From Bacteroidaceae bacterium (lineage in GTDB: Bacteria > Bacteroidota > Bacteroidia > Bacteroidales > Bacteroidaceae), in NCBI GenBank assembly GCA_017615245.1, contig JAGAAL010000012.1, positions 30,312-94,311 of the forward strand: a stretch of 64,000 bases of DNA. The letters run 5' to 3'. Within the stretch, counting starts at the first letter, position 1. Each line of letters begins with the position of its first letter. The notes beneath the pieces were generated by a model. It saw nothing but the letters and a program-made list of their open reading frames with translations. It was not told where the DNA came from and searched no databases. The translations under genes and the position numbers were made by a program. Positions 9,841 through 19,139 of the stretch are shown here, piece after piece.

Positions 9841-12800
9841 TTACTTGATCATGAACTTGCAGCTGGCAGCCTGGCCATTCGTTCCCTTGATATTAGCTAC
9901 ATATATGCCAGCTGGGAGGTTGGCTATGTTGACGGTAGTCTGGCCATCTGCAATAGTGACCTTCTGGCTCTTTTGCAACTGTCCGAGCGACGTGTAGATG
10001 TTGAGCTGAGCCGTAGATGAAGTACCTTCGATTACGAGGTCGTTACCAGAGAATCTGACACTGAACTGTGAGTTGTCAGCAAGTACTGCATCGATGGCAG
10101 TTGGATCGTCAATGATAACACCATCATCAACACCAATCAGCACATCGCAGGTGTGGAGATAGTTGGTCGTACCGATAGTCGGACGGTTCATGACATAGAT
10201 GTCGTTACCTCCATCGGGATAGCGTCCTACGGTCTGGTCATGATTATGTGCCTGATATACGAGGTGGTCGGCAAAATAGCGGAATGATGGATGAGCCTCG
10301 CAGAAGGCTGGGTTGTTAGCGATGAATTCCTCAGACGATGTAATGATAACTTCCTGATGTTTTCCTTCATCGTTGCTGAGTTTGAAGCCCGAATGAATGT
10401 TCGAGAAGTAGAAATCTTCGCGCACTACGTTGAGTGGAGTATAGGTATAAACGAGGTCCAATGACTCAAGTTTGTCGGCCCAGATGATGAGTTTGCCACC
10501 TGGCTTGATAACAGTCTTGAGGTCGGGACGTCCAGAAGGAATCTGGTACTTCTGTGGCTTGTCTGGGTTGTCGCTGACATAGAGTCCGGCTACATCGATA
10601 GACATATCGGTTGCATTGTAAAGTTCGAACCAGTCGTTCTTCTTAAAGTGCTCGTTGATATAGATGTCGTTTCCTGCACTGATTTCGTTGACACGGATTG
10701 GTGCGTATGCCTCTTCTGTGCGTTGTGCTATGATTTCTTCGTCGGCAATTGGCTCAAACTGTGCCGTGATATTACAATGTGTGGAGTTGTCGGAGATGAA
10801 ATCTGCCAGGTCGAGTTGTGGATTATTGTCATTTACGAGACCACCTTCGGCTGACTCGCTGCATACGAGTGCTCCTGCCCAGTAGATGTCGGACGATGGG
10901 GCATTGTTGTTGTGTACTTCGACTGCAATCACATTGTCGCCCTTATGGAGTAGGGATGCATCGATGGTGATGGTTCCTGAGATTTGCTGACCATCTGTAT
11001 TGGTTGCAAACTGGTCGTAGGTCACATTACCTTCCGGCATGTTGGCACGATGAACTTCAGTACCGTTCACGTAGATGATGCAGCCGTCGTCAACTGAATA
11101 AGAGAACTCATACTGCTGGCGTTCGTTGGGTTCGTCGCTGAGGTTGAACTGGCGACGGAAATAATAGGTTGATCGCTTGTTCTGGGAGTCAGTACCCCAG
11201 TCGAGTTGTGTGGTGACGCTGTTCTGGTTGTTATAGCCGAGTGGTGCAGCACCCGTTCCCCATCCTGCTGTACTATAGCTAGGTGATTGCCAGTTCTTGC
11301 CGTCGAGCGAACCTTGATCGTAGTATTGCCATGTATCGTCGTTCTTGAGAATCTGAGAGGTCTTTTTGTTTGTTCCTCCATCAACCAACCATCCCTTGAA
11401 TCTGTAACCGGCAGGTGCAACTGCTGTCAGTACGGCAGGTGCAAAGACTGCTCCTTCGAGTTTGCCTGTTGGAATGTTTACGTCGTTGAGCATAATCTCT
11501 GCTTTATCGAGGTTAGATTGGATGGTTACGTCGTAGGGGTTGCCGAGCGAGAAGAAGTTCTGCATGACACGGATGCGCTCTGCACGTTTCGACTTGTCGG
11601 TGATGTCGTTGAGCAGGACACGACCTGAAATGTCGAGGTTGGAACCGTTGTACTGACCTTGTGCCGTCCAAGGACTCTTGCCGTCGAGGTCTAATGCAGC
11701 CCTTGTGTATTTAGCCATGCGATTCATGATTTTGGTAGCGCGATCAGAGTCGAAGATGCTTCCTGCAACGATACAATAGGTATCGATGAACTGGCGTCGG
11801 AATGAAGGCTTGGTGAGCAGGTTGGAGAGCAGGTCTTTCATCGACTTGTTGTCGAACCAGCTGCCGCCGCCTCCCCAGCCGCCGCCACCCCAGCCGCCGC
11901 CACCCCAGCCGCCACCACCCCCTGGGTCGTTGCCGCCTTGGCCGCCTTGGTTAGCTTTGTTAGCGTTGAAGTTGTTGAAGAGGTCTGTACGTTTGAATCC
12001 TTCATCTACGTCCATCAGGATGATATGGAACTTGCCGTCGTTGCGGTCACGGAATCCCTTGATGTTGTTGTTGTTGGTAATCCAGTCCTGTGAACCGATA
12101 TAAAGCTCTGCTGCAAAGTAGTTGCATATCTCATCGATGTCGCAACGGTCGCAAATCTGCTGCCAGATATCTTCGTCATCGGGTTTGGATGAGAGGTCGT
12201 TACAGAGTGTGGTCCATTCCACGAATGCCACATCATCGCCTTCCTTCTGTACATAGCCGCCACCTGGATATTCAAACTGGTCAACTTCGTCGGTGTCGAT
12301 ACCATAGTTGGCGTATGCGTAGTTCTTGTTGTTTGTCTCACGGAGGTTGAACATGAACTTATATTCGCCATTGATGAATACATGAGTAGGCTGGTATGCC
12401 TGACAGTCAATGTAGAAACCGCTGCTATGCAGCATTTCGTGGATGGCTGCATCAACGATGCGGCAATCGCAGTCGTTACCACCGTTGCGGACGATGATAG
12501 CCTTATTCTTTGTATATGGCTTCTGTGAGAAGATGGGGTAGTCAAAGAAGTTCTGTTCGCCATAGAGCTTTCCAGCCTTCAGCTTAAATGAAGGTGAGGG
12601 AGGAAAGTGACGGCTCCAACCGCCGCTTACTTCGAGGTCCACTTCCTGATTAAGTGCCATACAGTATTCATCAGTCGTGTCGGGAACTAAGTATTCAAAG
12701 TTGACAGGACGTTCCCAAGGACGGTTTTTATTACTGTTCTGGTTGTTGTTACCACCATTACCGCCGATACCGTTTGTTCCATCTATAAAGACGCCCATTT

Positions 12801-13662
12801 TATTGTCATAGAGATTCTTGCTATCGGTAACGACAGATACTACAGGGAGGTAATAGTCCTGGAGGTTGTAAATATATGTACGTGTCACTACGTCACTTGG
12901 CAGATAGCCGTCCTTGTACAGACGGAAACGATAGGCATAGTTGGCTTCTGAAATCTTGAATTCACCATCCTCGCTTGTAGAACCATTTTCAAGGGTTGGA
13001 ACAGAACCGTCTGTGGTGTAACGGAGTGTTGCTCCCTCTGGAATGTCAACATGTACAACAAAACTTTTGTGATAAACAGTTCCTGCACGGTCAACATGTG
13101 GGGCCTCTAACTGCTCTTCAGCAAAGATGCTGCCGGCATTCGAGTTACCTTGTGTAGGAGTATAAGTCCATCCCCATTCGTCGCCGCCATCGGTTTTACG
13201 CGCAAAACTGGCACGTGCAATCGCTTTGGGACAAATTTGTGTGATGATTAGTTGTCCGTTTTTATCAGAAATATATAACGTGTCGCCTTGAGGTTTAATT
13301 TTGAAATTAATCTGATTCTGTCCGAGCGTACTGCCTGAACTGCCCCAACCTTGGTTGCCTGCTTCATAATGGTCGAACCACAGGGTCTTGAAACCGTTTG
13401 CTGGCACCGAGCCGTTCCCGGTAGGAATCTGTACTTGCTTCAGATTGTCTTTGTCGTGACTGATATACATCCCGTTCAGACTAATTGCTGAACTAGTGGG
13501 GTTGTAGAGTTCTATCCAACCACCATAGTTGTAAGAAGGGTCGAGCATCATGTCGATGTTACGAGCCATAATTTCGTTTACTACTAATGTGTTACTTTGT
13601 GCCTTAGTTCCTTGGAAGCATGACAGCACAGCCATTGCTACCAAACTGATTTTGATTTTCAT
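9841..13662 (-). CDS. T9SS-exported CotH-like / lamin-tail domain protein
   Basis: 1273 residues with signal peptide MKIKISLVAMAVLSCFQGTKAQ. Order of parts: a lamin-tail domain (NEIMARN...WIELYNP..SISL, residues 25-160); a chitobiase-like Fn3 segment (ATLRYTTDGSVPTLENG); a CotH-kinase-like region (about 270-680; ITNNNNIKGFRDRNDGKF and ILMDVDEGF) interrupted by a Gly-Trp repeat near residues 578-600; a beta-sandwich (YYFRRQFNL.. VYVNGTEV-like, 820-930); a second lamin-tail domain (VNEISAGND..WFELYNATD, about 1000-1120); and a C-terminal T9SS type A sorting domain (GIYVANIKGTNGQAASCKFMIK). It is probably cell-surface or secreted. Eukaryotic and spore CotH proteins are kinases; activity here is unproven. 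A -7 box (TAACTTTG, 13752-13759) lies upstream, with a -33 box that is not clear. Confidence 0.85.
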   Translation of the reverse strand: MKIKISLVAMAVLSCFQGTKAQSNTLVVNEIMARNIDMMLDPSYNYGGWIELYNPTSSAISLNGMYISHDKDNLKQVQIPTGNGSVPANGFKTLWFDHYEAGNQGWGSSGSTLGQNQINFKIKPQGDTLYISDKNGQLIITQICPKAIARASFARKTDGGDEWGWTYTPTQGNSNAGSIFAEEQLEAPHVDRAGTVYHKSFVVHVDIPEGATLRYTTDGSVPTLENGSTSEDGEFKISEANYAYRFRLYKDGYLPSDVVTRTYIYNLQDYYLPVVSVVTDSKNLYDNKMGVFIDGTNGIGGNGGNNNQNSNKNRPWERPVNFEYLVPDTTDEYCMALNQEVDLEVSGGWSRHFPPSPSFKLKAGKLYGEQNFFDYPIFSQKPYTKNKAIIVRNGGNDCDCRIVDAAIHEMLHSSGFYIDCQAYQPTHVFINGEYKFMFNLRETNNKNYAYANYGIDTDEVDQFEYPGGGYVQKEGDDVAFVEWTTLCNDLSSKPDDEDIWQQICDRCDIDEICNYFAAELYIGSQDWITNNNNIKGFRDRNDGKFHIILMDVDEGFKRTDLFNNFNANKANQGGQGGNDPGGGGGWGGGGWGGGGWGGGGSWFDNKSMKDLLSNLLTKPSFRRQFIDTYCIVAGSIFDSDRATKIMNRMAKYTRAALDLDGKSPWTAQGQYNGSNLDISGRVLLNDITDKSKRAERIRVMQNFFSLGNPYDVTIQSNLDKAEIMLNDVNIPTGKLEGAVFAPAVLTAVAPAGYRFKGWLVDGGTNKKTSQILKNDDTWQYYDQGSLDGKNWQSPSYSTAGWGTGAAPLGYNNQNSVTTQLDWGTDSQNKRSTYYFRRQFNLSDEPNERQQYEFSYSVDDGCIIYVNGTEVHRANMPEGNVTYDQFATNTDGQQISGTITIDASLLHKGDNVIAVEVHNNNAPSSDIYWAGALVCSESAEGGLVNDNNPQLDLADFISDNSTHCNITAQFEPIADEEIIAQRTEEAYAPIRVNEISAGNDIYINEHFKKNDWFELYNATDMSIDVAGLYVSDNPDKPQKYQIPSGRPDLKTVIKPGGKLIIWADKLESLDLVYTYTPLNVVREDFYFSNIHSGFKLSNDEGKHQEVIITSSEEFIANNPAFCEAHPSFRYFADHLVYQAHNHDQTVGRYPDGGNDIYVMNRPTIGTTNYLHTCDVLIGVDDGVIIDDPTAIDAVLADNSQFSVRFSGNDLVIEGTSSTAQLNIYTSLGQLQKSQKVTIADGQTTVNIANLPAGIYVANIKGTNGQAASCKFMIK
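11868..11931. repeat. In-frame 15-bp GC-rich tandem repeat encoding Gly-Trp units
   Basis: About four copies of a 15-bp unit (plus strand CCGCCGCCACCCCAG). They translate on the minus strand as repeated GGGGW within the CotH-like region. The composition is far from that of the surrounding gene and looks expansion-prone. Confidence 0.85.
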
Positions 13663-13800
13663 TTGATTTGATTGATGATATTTTTTTTATTGACGTACTA
13701 ATTAAGTAAATGGTTTAGTCTGCTTTAACTATTTTAACCGTTTTCGATGTGCAAAGTTACACATATTATTTCTAACATGATGTAAGTAAACTCCTATTTT

Positions 13801-13836
13801 ATATAAAAAAAGTGTAGAATGGCCAGATTCTACACA
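13801..13836 (-). terminator. Rho-independent terminator of the CapA-NlpC gene
   Basis: 9-bp perfect stem GTGTAGAAT/ATTCTACAC (13812-13820 with 13827-13835), 6-nt loop, then TTTTTTTATA on the minus strand, 24 bp after the stop codon. Confidence 0.9.
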
Positions 13837-13859
13837 AATAGGGGAGGGAAAAAGACACA

Positions 13860-15314
13860 TTATTCATGAAGAACGCGCTTTGCACCCACATATCGTTTGA
13901 TGTAATAGGCTGACGTACCAAAGTCATCAATAGTAATGCCTTTCGACACAGATGCATGGATAAATCGATAGCTGTTTTTCTTCTTATCGACACTTAACAC
14001 GATACCCACATGTCCCACTCCATGAACCGACGAACGTGTAAAGAACACCAAGTCGCCAGGTCGCAGGTTTTTCTTGTCAACAGGCGTGCCCTGCTCATAT
14101 TGTCCGGCAGCCGAACGGTTGAGTTTGATGCCGAACTTCTCGAACACATATCCTGTGAATCCTGAGCAGTCGAAAGTGGTCGGGCCTTTTGTTCCATATT
14201 TGTAGCGTTTGCCTTTGTGTAGTTGTGCTTCTGCTAATATCCTGAGAGCAAGGGCATAGACCGACTCTGAAGTGGAGATAATGTCACCGTTGTCCTCAAT
14301 CTGTAATGCAGTCTGGGGAAAATGTCGGGTCGTAAGACTCTTGATGATTTTTAATCCTTCGTTCGATGGGTCATGACGAGGTCCTTGCACATTCTGCTGA
14401 CGATACGAGACGATTTTACCATCCTTGAAAGTACCTTCAGCAAACAGGTTGGCTTCGATTACAGGGGCTGCACCCAACTCTCCTGTGTAGCTCACACCGT
14501 ATGGCGTACAAAAATTACCAAGCCCGTAAATAATAAGTTTGTCCTTATAAAGTTCGAGAGGCTGTGGCAGATTGTGGCCGTTTCCGTACACCACATCTGC
14601 TCCTGCATCGATACAGGTGTGTGCAAACGATACAGCGTTGGTGAGGAACACATTGCGGTTGGTTGCTGGGTTCATGCCGTTCTGTAGGCTGTTGACTGTC
14701 TCATTGAAACTGAAAGCGACGACAACGATGTCGCATTGATCGTCGAGACCTGCTATCAATTGGCGGATGTTAGTGGAATCGCTCATCGACAGCGTGTGTA
14801 CAGACGAACCAAAAGCAATAAAACCGAATCTCAAGCCGTTGCGGTCAAAAGTGGCGTAGTCTTGCATCGATTTCAGACCGGCAAACTCAATCTTGTTGGT
14901 CTGCATGGCATTCATCGTAGTTTGAATACCTTCCACACCGAAATCCGATACGTGAGTATTTGCTAGACTTAATGCTGAAAAACCTGACTGAGCCAATGAA
15001 GTTGCATAGTCCGATGACATACGGATGAGTTTTCTGGTACCAATCATGTTGGCTTTGTTGGGTGTGCCTTCCACGTCAATCAATACTGTTCCCAAGGTGC
15101 CGAATGTTGCAACGCCCGATTTCAGTTCGTTGGTTACGTTAACAAAGAGTTTCTCAGCATCAATCGGTTGTTGGTAACGTATGGCATAGTTATTCCCGAC
15201 ATTCACTTCGCCAGTGAAAATCAGTTTCACTTCGTTCTGACTTTTCGACTGAAGAGTACTCAAAACAAAGCACATCAGTGTTCCTATTATAAATATAAAA
15301 TATGTGGACTTCAT
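13860..15314 (-). CDS. CapA-type metallophosphatase-like protein fused to NlpC/P60 peptidase
   Basis: 484 residues from the ATG at 15312-15314 (MKSTYFIFIIGTLMC..), which gives a normal membrane or signal segment; an in-frame TTG further up overlaps the promoter -7 box and is rejected. The N-terminal domain (about 30-330) is CapA/PGA-synthesis-like (LIFTGEVNVG, SLANTHVSDFG, VVVAFSFNE, YGNGHNLPQPLELYKDKLIIYGLGNF). The C-terminal domain (about 365-484) is NlpC/P60, with catalytic Cys in FDCSGFTGYVFEKFG and His in GVGHVGIVLS. By family it would cut peptide stems of peptidoglycan outside the cytoplasm. In the CapA part, the usual H-W/G-x-E motifs are partly altered (FSFNE where HWG.E is common), so that domain may be non-catalytic. 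Confidence 0.85.
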   Translation of the reverse strand: MKSTYFIFIIGTLMCFVLSTLQSKSQNEVKLIFTGEVNVGNNYAIRYQQPIDAEKLFVNVTNELKSGVATFGTLGTVLIDVEGTPNKANMIGTRKLIRMSSDYATSLAQSGFSALSLANTHVSDFGVEGIQTTMNAMQTNKIEFAGLKSMQDYATFDRNGLRFGFIAFGSSVHTLSMSDSTNIRQLIAGLDDQCDIVVVAFSFNETVNSLQNGMNPATNRNVFLTNAVSFAHTCIDAGADVVYGNGHNLPQPLELYKDKLIIYGLGNFCTPYGVSYTGELGAAPVIEANLFAEGTFKDGKIVSYRQQNVQGPRHDPSNEGLKIIKSLTTRHFPQTALQIEDNGDIISTSESVYALALRILAEAQLHKGKRYKYGTKGPTTFDCSGFTGYVFEKFGIKLNRSAAGQYEQGTPVDKKNLRPGDLVFFTRSSVHGVGHVGIVLSVDKKKNSYRFIHASVSKGITIDDFGTSAYYIKRYVGAKRVLHE

Positions 15315-15350
15315 TGCTAAATTGACATTCTGTTTTCCTATTTCGAACTG

Positions 15351-15382
15351 CAAAGTTAGTTATTTTGCAGGTTTTATGCAAA
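15351..15382 (-). promoter_or_regulatory. Bacteroidetes-type promoter for the CapA-NlpC gene
   Basis: On the minus strand: -33 TTTG (15379-15382), 20-bp spacer, -7 TAACTTTG (15351-15358). It matches the Bacteroidetes sigma-ABfr consensus exactly, 37 bp before the ATG. Confidence 0.85.
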
Positions 15383-15396
15383 AAAATCGCAGAAAA

Positions 15397-15428
15397 TTTG
15401 CTTGGTCTGCGAGAAATCACTAACTTTG
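15397..15428 (+). promoter_or_regulatory. Bacteroidetes-type promoter for ppdK
   Basis: -33 TTTG (15397-15400), 20-bp spacer, -7 TAACTTTG (15421-15428). It sits back-to-back with the CapA-NlpC promoter; only 14 bp separate the two -33 boxes. The 5' leader is about 50 nt. Confidence 0.88.
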
Positions 15429-15482
15429 CACGCTTTCTATAGGAACTAATTTAAACATGTTATATTTTTTTAATAATTTATT

Positions 15483-18203
15483 ATGAGTCAAAAAAGAGTT
15501 TATACCTTCGGTAATGGACAAGCCGAAGGTAATGCCAACATGAGAGAATTGCTTGGCGGTAAAGGTGCAAACCTTGCAGAGATGAACCTCATCGGAGTTC
15601 CTGTTCCTCCTGGCTTCACAATTACAACAGACACCTGTAATGAGTATTACGAAGTAGGTCAGGACAAAATCGTAGCTTTGCTTCAGGACGATGTGTTAGC
15701 AGCCGTTAAGCATATAGAAAACTTGATGAATTGTAAGTTTGGCGATGCTACTAATCCTCTGCTCGTTTCTGTACGTTCGGGTGCTCGCGCCTCTATGCCA
15801 GGTATGATGGACACCATCCTCAACCTCGGTTTGAACGACACAGTAGCTGAGGGAATGGTTGCTAAGACCAAGAATCCACATTTCGTTTATGACTCTTACC
15901 GTCGTTTCGTACAGATGTACGGTGACGTCGTTCTTGGTATGAAGCCTGTCAACAAAGAAGATATCGACCCATTCGAGGCAATCATCGAGAAGGTAAAAGA
16001 AGAGCAGGGCGTAGAACTCGACAAGGACCTCTCTGTAGAGTCGCTGAAGAAACTCGTTGAGTTGTTCAAGGCTGCCATCAAGGAGCAGACCGGTAGCGAT
16101 TTTCCAAGCGATCCTATGGAGCAGCTTTGGGGTGCTATCTGCGCTGTATTCCGCAGCTGGATGAATGAGCGTGCTATCCTCTACCGCAAGATGGAAGGTA
16201 TTCCAGACGAGTGGGGTACAGCCGTATCTGTCATGGCGATGGTATTCGGTAATATGGGAGACACTAGTGCTACAGGTGTATGCTTCTCACGTGATGCTGG
16301 TAACGGTGAAAACCTCTTCAATGGTGAGTATCTTATCAATGCTCAGGGTGAGGACGTTGTGGCTGGTATCCGCACACCTCAGCAGATTACGAAGATTGGT
16401 TCACAGCGTTGGGCTGAGCGTGCAGGTATCTCTGAATCAGACCGCGTAGCTAAGTTCCCATCTATGGAAGAGGCTATGCCAGCTCTCTATAAGGAACTCG
16501 ATGCGCTTCAGACTAAGCTCGAAAACCACTATCACGACATGCAGGATATGGAGTTCACCGTTCAGGAAGGCAAACTATGGTTCCTCCAGACACGTAACGG
16601 TAAGCGTACAGGTACTGCAATGGTGAAGATTGCTATGGACCTTCTCCACGAAGGATTGATCGATGAGAAGACTGCGTTGCTCCGTTGCGAGCCTCAGAAG
16701 CTCGACGAGCTGCTTCACCCAGTATTCGACAAGGAGGCTTTGAAAAAAGCAAAGGTTATCACTCAGGGTCTTCCAGCATCTCCAGGTGCTGCTTGCGGTC
16801 AGATTGTCTTCCACGCAGATGATGCTCAGGAATGGCATGCTAACGGTCACAAGGTTATTATGGTTCGTATTGAGACCAGTCCTGAAGACCTTGCGGGTAT
16901 GGCATCAGCCGAGGGAATCCTCACCGCTCGTGGCGGTATGACTTCTCACGCAGCTGTAGTTGCCCGTGGTATGGGTAAGTGCTGCGTATCAGGTGCAGGC
17001 GCCATCAATGTAGACTACAAGGCTAAGACTGTTGAAATCGAAGGCATTGTATATAAAGAAGGTGACTACATTTCTCTGAACGGTACAACCGGTCAGGTTT
17101 ATGCAGGCGAAGTTCCAACGAAGGCAGCAGAACTTTCAGGCGACTTCAAGGAACTGATGGACCTCTGCGACAAGTACACAAAGATGGAAATCCGTACCAA
17201 TGCCGACACTCCACACGATGCTCAGGTAGCTCGTGCATTCGGTGCAAAGGGTATCGGTCTTACACGTACAGAGCACATGTTCTTCGACGATCAGAAGATT
17301 GTTGCTATGCGCGAGATGATTCTCTCCGACACTGTTGAAGGTCGTGAGAAGGCACTCGCTAAGCTTCTCCCATATCAGAAGGCAGACTTCTACGGAATCC
17401 TCAAGGCAATGGATGGTCTCCACGTGAACATCCGTCTGCTTGACCCACCACTTCACGAGTTCGTACCACACGACATGAAGGGCCAGCAGGAAATGGCCGA
17501 GGCAATGGGTGTGGACATTAAGGTCATCCAGCAGCGTGTAGCTTCTCTTGCAGAGAACAACCCAATGCTCGGACACCGCGGTTGCCGTCTCGGTATCACA
17601 TTCCCTGAAATCACAGCCATGCAGACTCGTGCCATCCTTGGTGCTGCTTGTCAGCTGAAGAAGGAAGGCTTCGACCCACACCCTGAAATCATGGTTCCAC
17701 TCATCGGTATCCTCTATGAGTTGAAGCAGCAGAAGGAAATCATCCAGAAGGTTGCCAAGGAAGTATTCGCAGAAGAAGGCGTTGAGATTCCATTCGAAAT
17801 CGGTACAATGATTGAGATTCCACGTGCTGCCCTCACAGCCGATAAGATTGCCAAGGAAGCTGAGTACTTCTCATTCGGTACGAACGACCTCACTCAGATG
17901 ACCTTCGGTTACTCTCGTGACGACATCGCAAGCTTCCTCCCAGTTTACTTGGAGAAGAAGATTTTGAAAGTTGACCCATTCCAGGTACTCGACCAAAATG
18001 GTGTAGGCCAGCTCATTCAGATGGCCGTAGAGAAGGGTCGCGCAGTTCGTCCTGGTATGCGTACTGGTATCTGCGGTGAACACGGAGGCGAACCAACATC
18101 TGTGAAGTTCTGCGCTAAGGTTGGCATGAACTACGCTTCATGTTCACCATTCCGTGTGCCAATCGCACGTCTCGCCGCCGCACAGGCAGCAGTGGAAGGA
18201 TAA
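15483..18203 (+). CDS. ppdK: Pyruvate, phosphate dikinase
   Basis: 906 residues, the normal length. It interconverts pyruvate, ATP and Pi with phosphoenolpyruvate, AMP and PPi; with the PPi-dependent phosphofructokinase at 48729 it suggests a PPi-using glycolysis. The N-terminal ATP-grasp region begins at GGKGANLAEM. The swivelling phosphohistidine domain has GGMTSHAAVVARGMGK with the catalytic His at residue 489. The C-terminal PEP/pyruvate barrel ends in GICGEHGGEPTS..., with the catalytic Cys in that GICGEH motif. It is a single-gene transcript: a strong promoter 55 bp upstream and a terminator 22 bp downstream. Codon use is clearly that of a highly expressed gene (many CTC, CGT, GGT and ATC codons). 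Confidence 0.97.
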   Translation: MSQKRVYTFGNGQAEGNANMRELLGGKGANLAEMNLIGVPVPPGFTITTDTCNEYYEVGQDKIVALLQDDVLAAVKHIENLMNCKFGDATNPLLVSVRSGARASMPGMMDTILNLGLNDTVAEGMVAKTKNPHFVYDSYRRFVQMYGDVVLGMKPVNKEDIDPFEAIIEKVKEEQGVELDKDLSVESLKKLVELFKAAIKEQTGSDFPSDPMEQLWGAICAVFRSWMNERAILYRKMEGIPDEWGTAVSVMAMVFGNMGDTSATGVCFSRDAGNGENLFNGEYLINAQGEDVVAGIRTPQQITKIGSQRWAERAGISESDRVAKFPSMEEAMPALYKELDALQTKLENHYHDMQDMEFTVQEGKLWFLQTRNGKRTGTAMVKIAMDLLHEGLIDEKTALLRCEPQKLDELLHPVFDKEALKKAKVITQGLPASPGAACGQIVFHADDAQEWHANGHKVIMVRIETSPEDLAGMASAEGILTARGGMTSHAAVVARGMGKCCVSGAGAINVDYKAKTVEIEGIVYKEGDYISLNGTTGQVYAGEVPTKAAELSGDFKELMDLCDKYTKMEIRTNADTPHDAQVARAFGAKGIGLTRTEHMFFDDQKIVAMREMILSDTVEGREKALAKLLPYQKADFYGILKAMDGLHVNIRLLDPPLHEFVPHDMKGQQEMAEAMGVDIKVIQQRVASLAENNPMLGHRGCRLGITFPEITAMQTRAILGAACQLKKEGFDPHPEIMVPLIGILYELKQQKEIIQKVAKEVFAEEGVEIPFEIGTMIEIPRAALTADKIAKEAEYFSFGTNDLTQMTFGYSRDDIASFLPVYLEKKILKVDPFQVLDQNGVGQLIQMAVEKGRAVRPGMRTGICGEHGGEPTSVKFCAKVGMNYASCSPFRVPIARLAAAQAAVEG

Positions 18204-18224
18204 TCCAACCTTCCCCCCAAAAAG

Positions 18225-18248
18225 AAAGGAGCCAATCGGCTCCTTTTT
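18225..18248 (+). terminator. Rho-independent terminator of ppdK
   Basis: AGGAGCC/GGCTCCT stem with AATC loop (18227-18233 with 18238-18244), followed by TTTTTT. A-rich sequence on the other side could let it act on the convergent gene at 18252 as well. Confidence 0.9.
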
Positions 18249-18251
18249 TAT

Positions 18252-19115
18252 TTATACGTTTCCTAAATACACATGGGTGATGCCTTCTTCAAGGGCGATT
18301 TGTTTGGCCTCTTTCAGCGTATGGAGGGGTGTCGGTGGTGTGTGCTGCATCTTGAAGCGTGGGAAGAAACGGCTGAAATGCAGGGGGCTGTCGGTAAGGT
18401 CGTTATCTGCCATCCATCGGCACATTTGGCGAATCATCTGCATATCGTCGTTCACCCCTGGGATGATGAGATTCGTCAGTTCTATCCATACACCTGCATT
18501 GCGCATGGTAAGAATGGTGTCGAGAACGGGTTGGAGATGTCCGCCGCTAACACGTTGGTAGATATCGTCGCTGAATGATTTCAGGTCGATGTTGGCAGCA
18601 TCGAGGTGGGGTAGGAGGTCGGCCAGGGGTTCTTGACAAACATAGCCTGCTGTGACGAGGATGTTCCATAGTCCGCTTTCATGCGCTTGCCGAGCCGTTT
18701 CCGTGATATATTCCAGATAGGTCAGGGGTTCCGTGTAGGTGTAGGCAATGCCTGGGCAGCGGTGCTTCAAACATAGGGCAACTACCTCTGCCGGCGATAG
18801 CTCGTAGTAGTCCACATCGGCTGGCGACACTTGTGAAATGTCATAATTCTGGCAGTTCAGGCATCGGAAATTACACCCTGTGCAGGCTATGGAGAGACAC
18901 TTGGTGCCGGGATGGAAGTGATAGAGCGGTTTCTTTTCGATGGGGTCGATGGCCAGCGAACAGGGTTTGCCATATACCTCGCTGACAAGCACACCGTCTT
19001 TGTTGCGACGGCTTCGGCAGATGCCTGTTTTGCCGTTCGCAATCTTGCAATGATGTGGGCAGAGCTGGCACTCTACCCGTCCATCATCCAGCCGCTGATA
19101 ATACCTACACTCCAA
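18252..19115 (-). CDS. amrS: AmmeMemoRadiSam system radical SAM enzyme
   Basis: 287 residues. The radical SAM cluster motif CNFRCLNC (Cys81, 85, 88) follows an N-terminal Cys-rich segment (CQLCPHHCKIANGKTGIC), as in the AmrS family related to pyruvate-formate-lyase activases. The family always travels with Memo and AMMECR1 proteins, as here (the fusion gene is 24 bp upstream); the product is not established. No ATG is available: the only start compatible with the family N-terminus is TTG at 19113-19115, with AAGAGG about 10 nt ahead and an in-frame TAA 15 nt upstream. The symbol follows the system name; function is by family only. Confidence 0.88.
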   Translation of the reverse strand: MECRYYQRLDDGRVECQLCPHHCKIANGKTGICRSRRNKDGVLVSEVYGKPCSLAIDPIEKKPLYHFHPGTKCLSIACTGCNFRCLNCQNYDISQVSPADVDYYELSPAEVVALCLKHRCPGIAYTYTEPLTYLEYITETARQAHESGLWNILVTAGYVCQEPLADLLPHLDAANIDLKSFSDDIYQRVSGGHLQPVLDTILTMRNAGVWIELTNLIIPGVNDDMQMIRQMCRWMADNDLTDSPLHFSRFFPRFKMQHTPPTPLHTLKEAKQIALEEGITHVYLGNV

Positions 19116-19139
19116 AACTCTTACCTCTTAATTCTTACT

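Noticed and set aside
12015-12563. 182-codon second minus-strand frame inside the CotH-like gene
   Set aside because: It is an out-of-frame shadow, Thr/Ser-rich, while the 1273-residue frame carries the domains.
17136-17681. 181-codon frame antisense to ppdK
   Set aside because: ppdK is complete and highly conserved here; the antisense frame is a by-product of its biased codon use.
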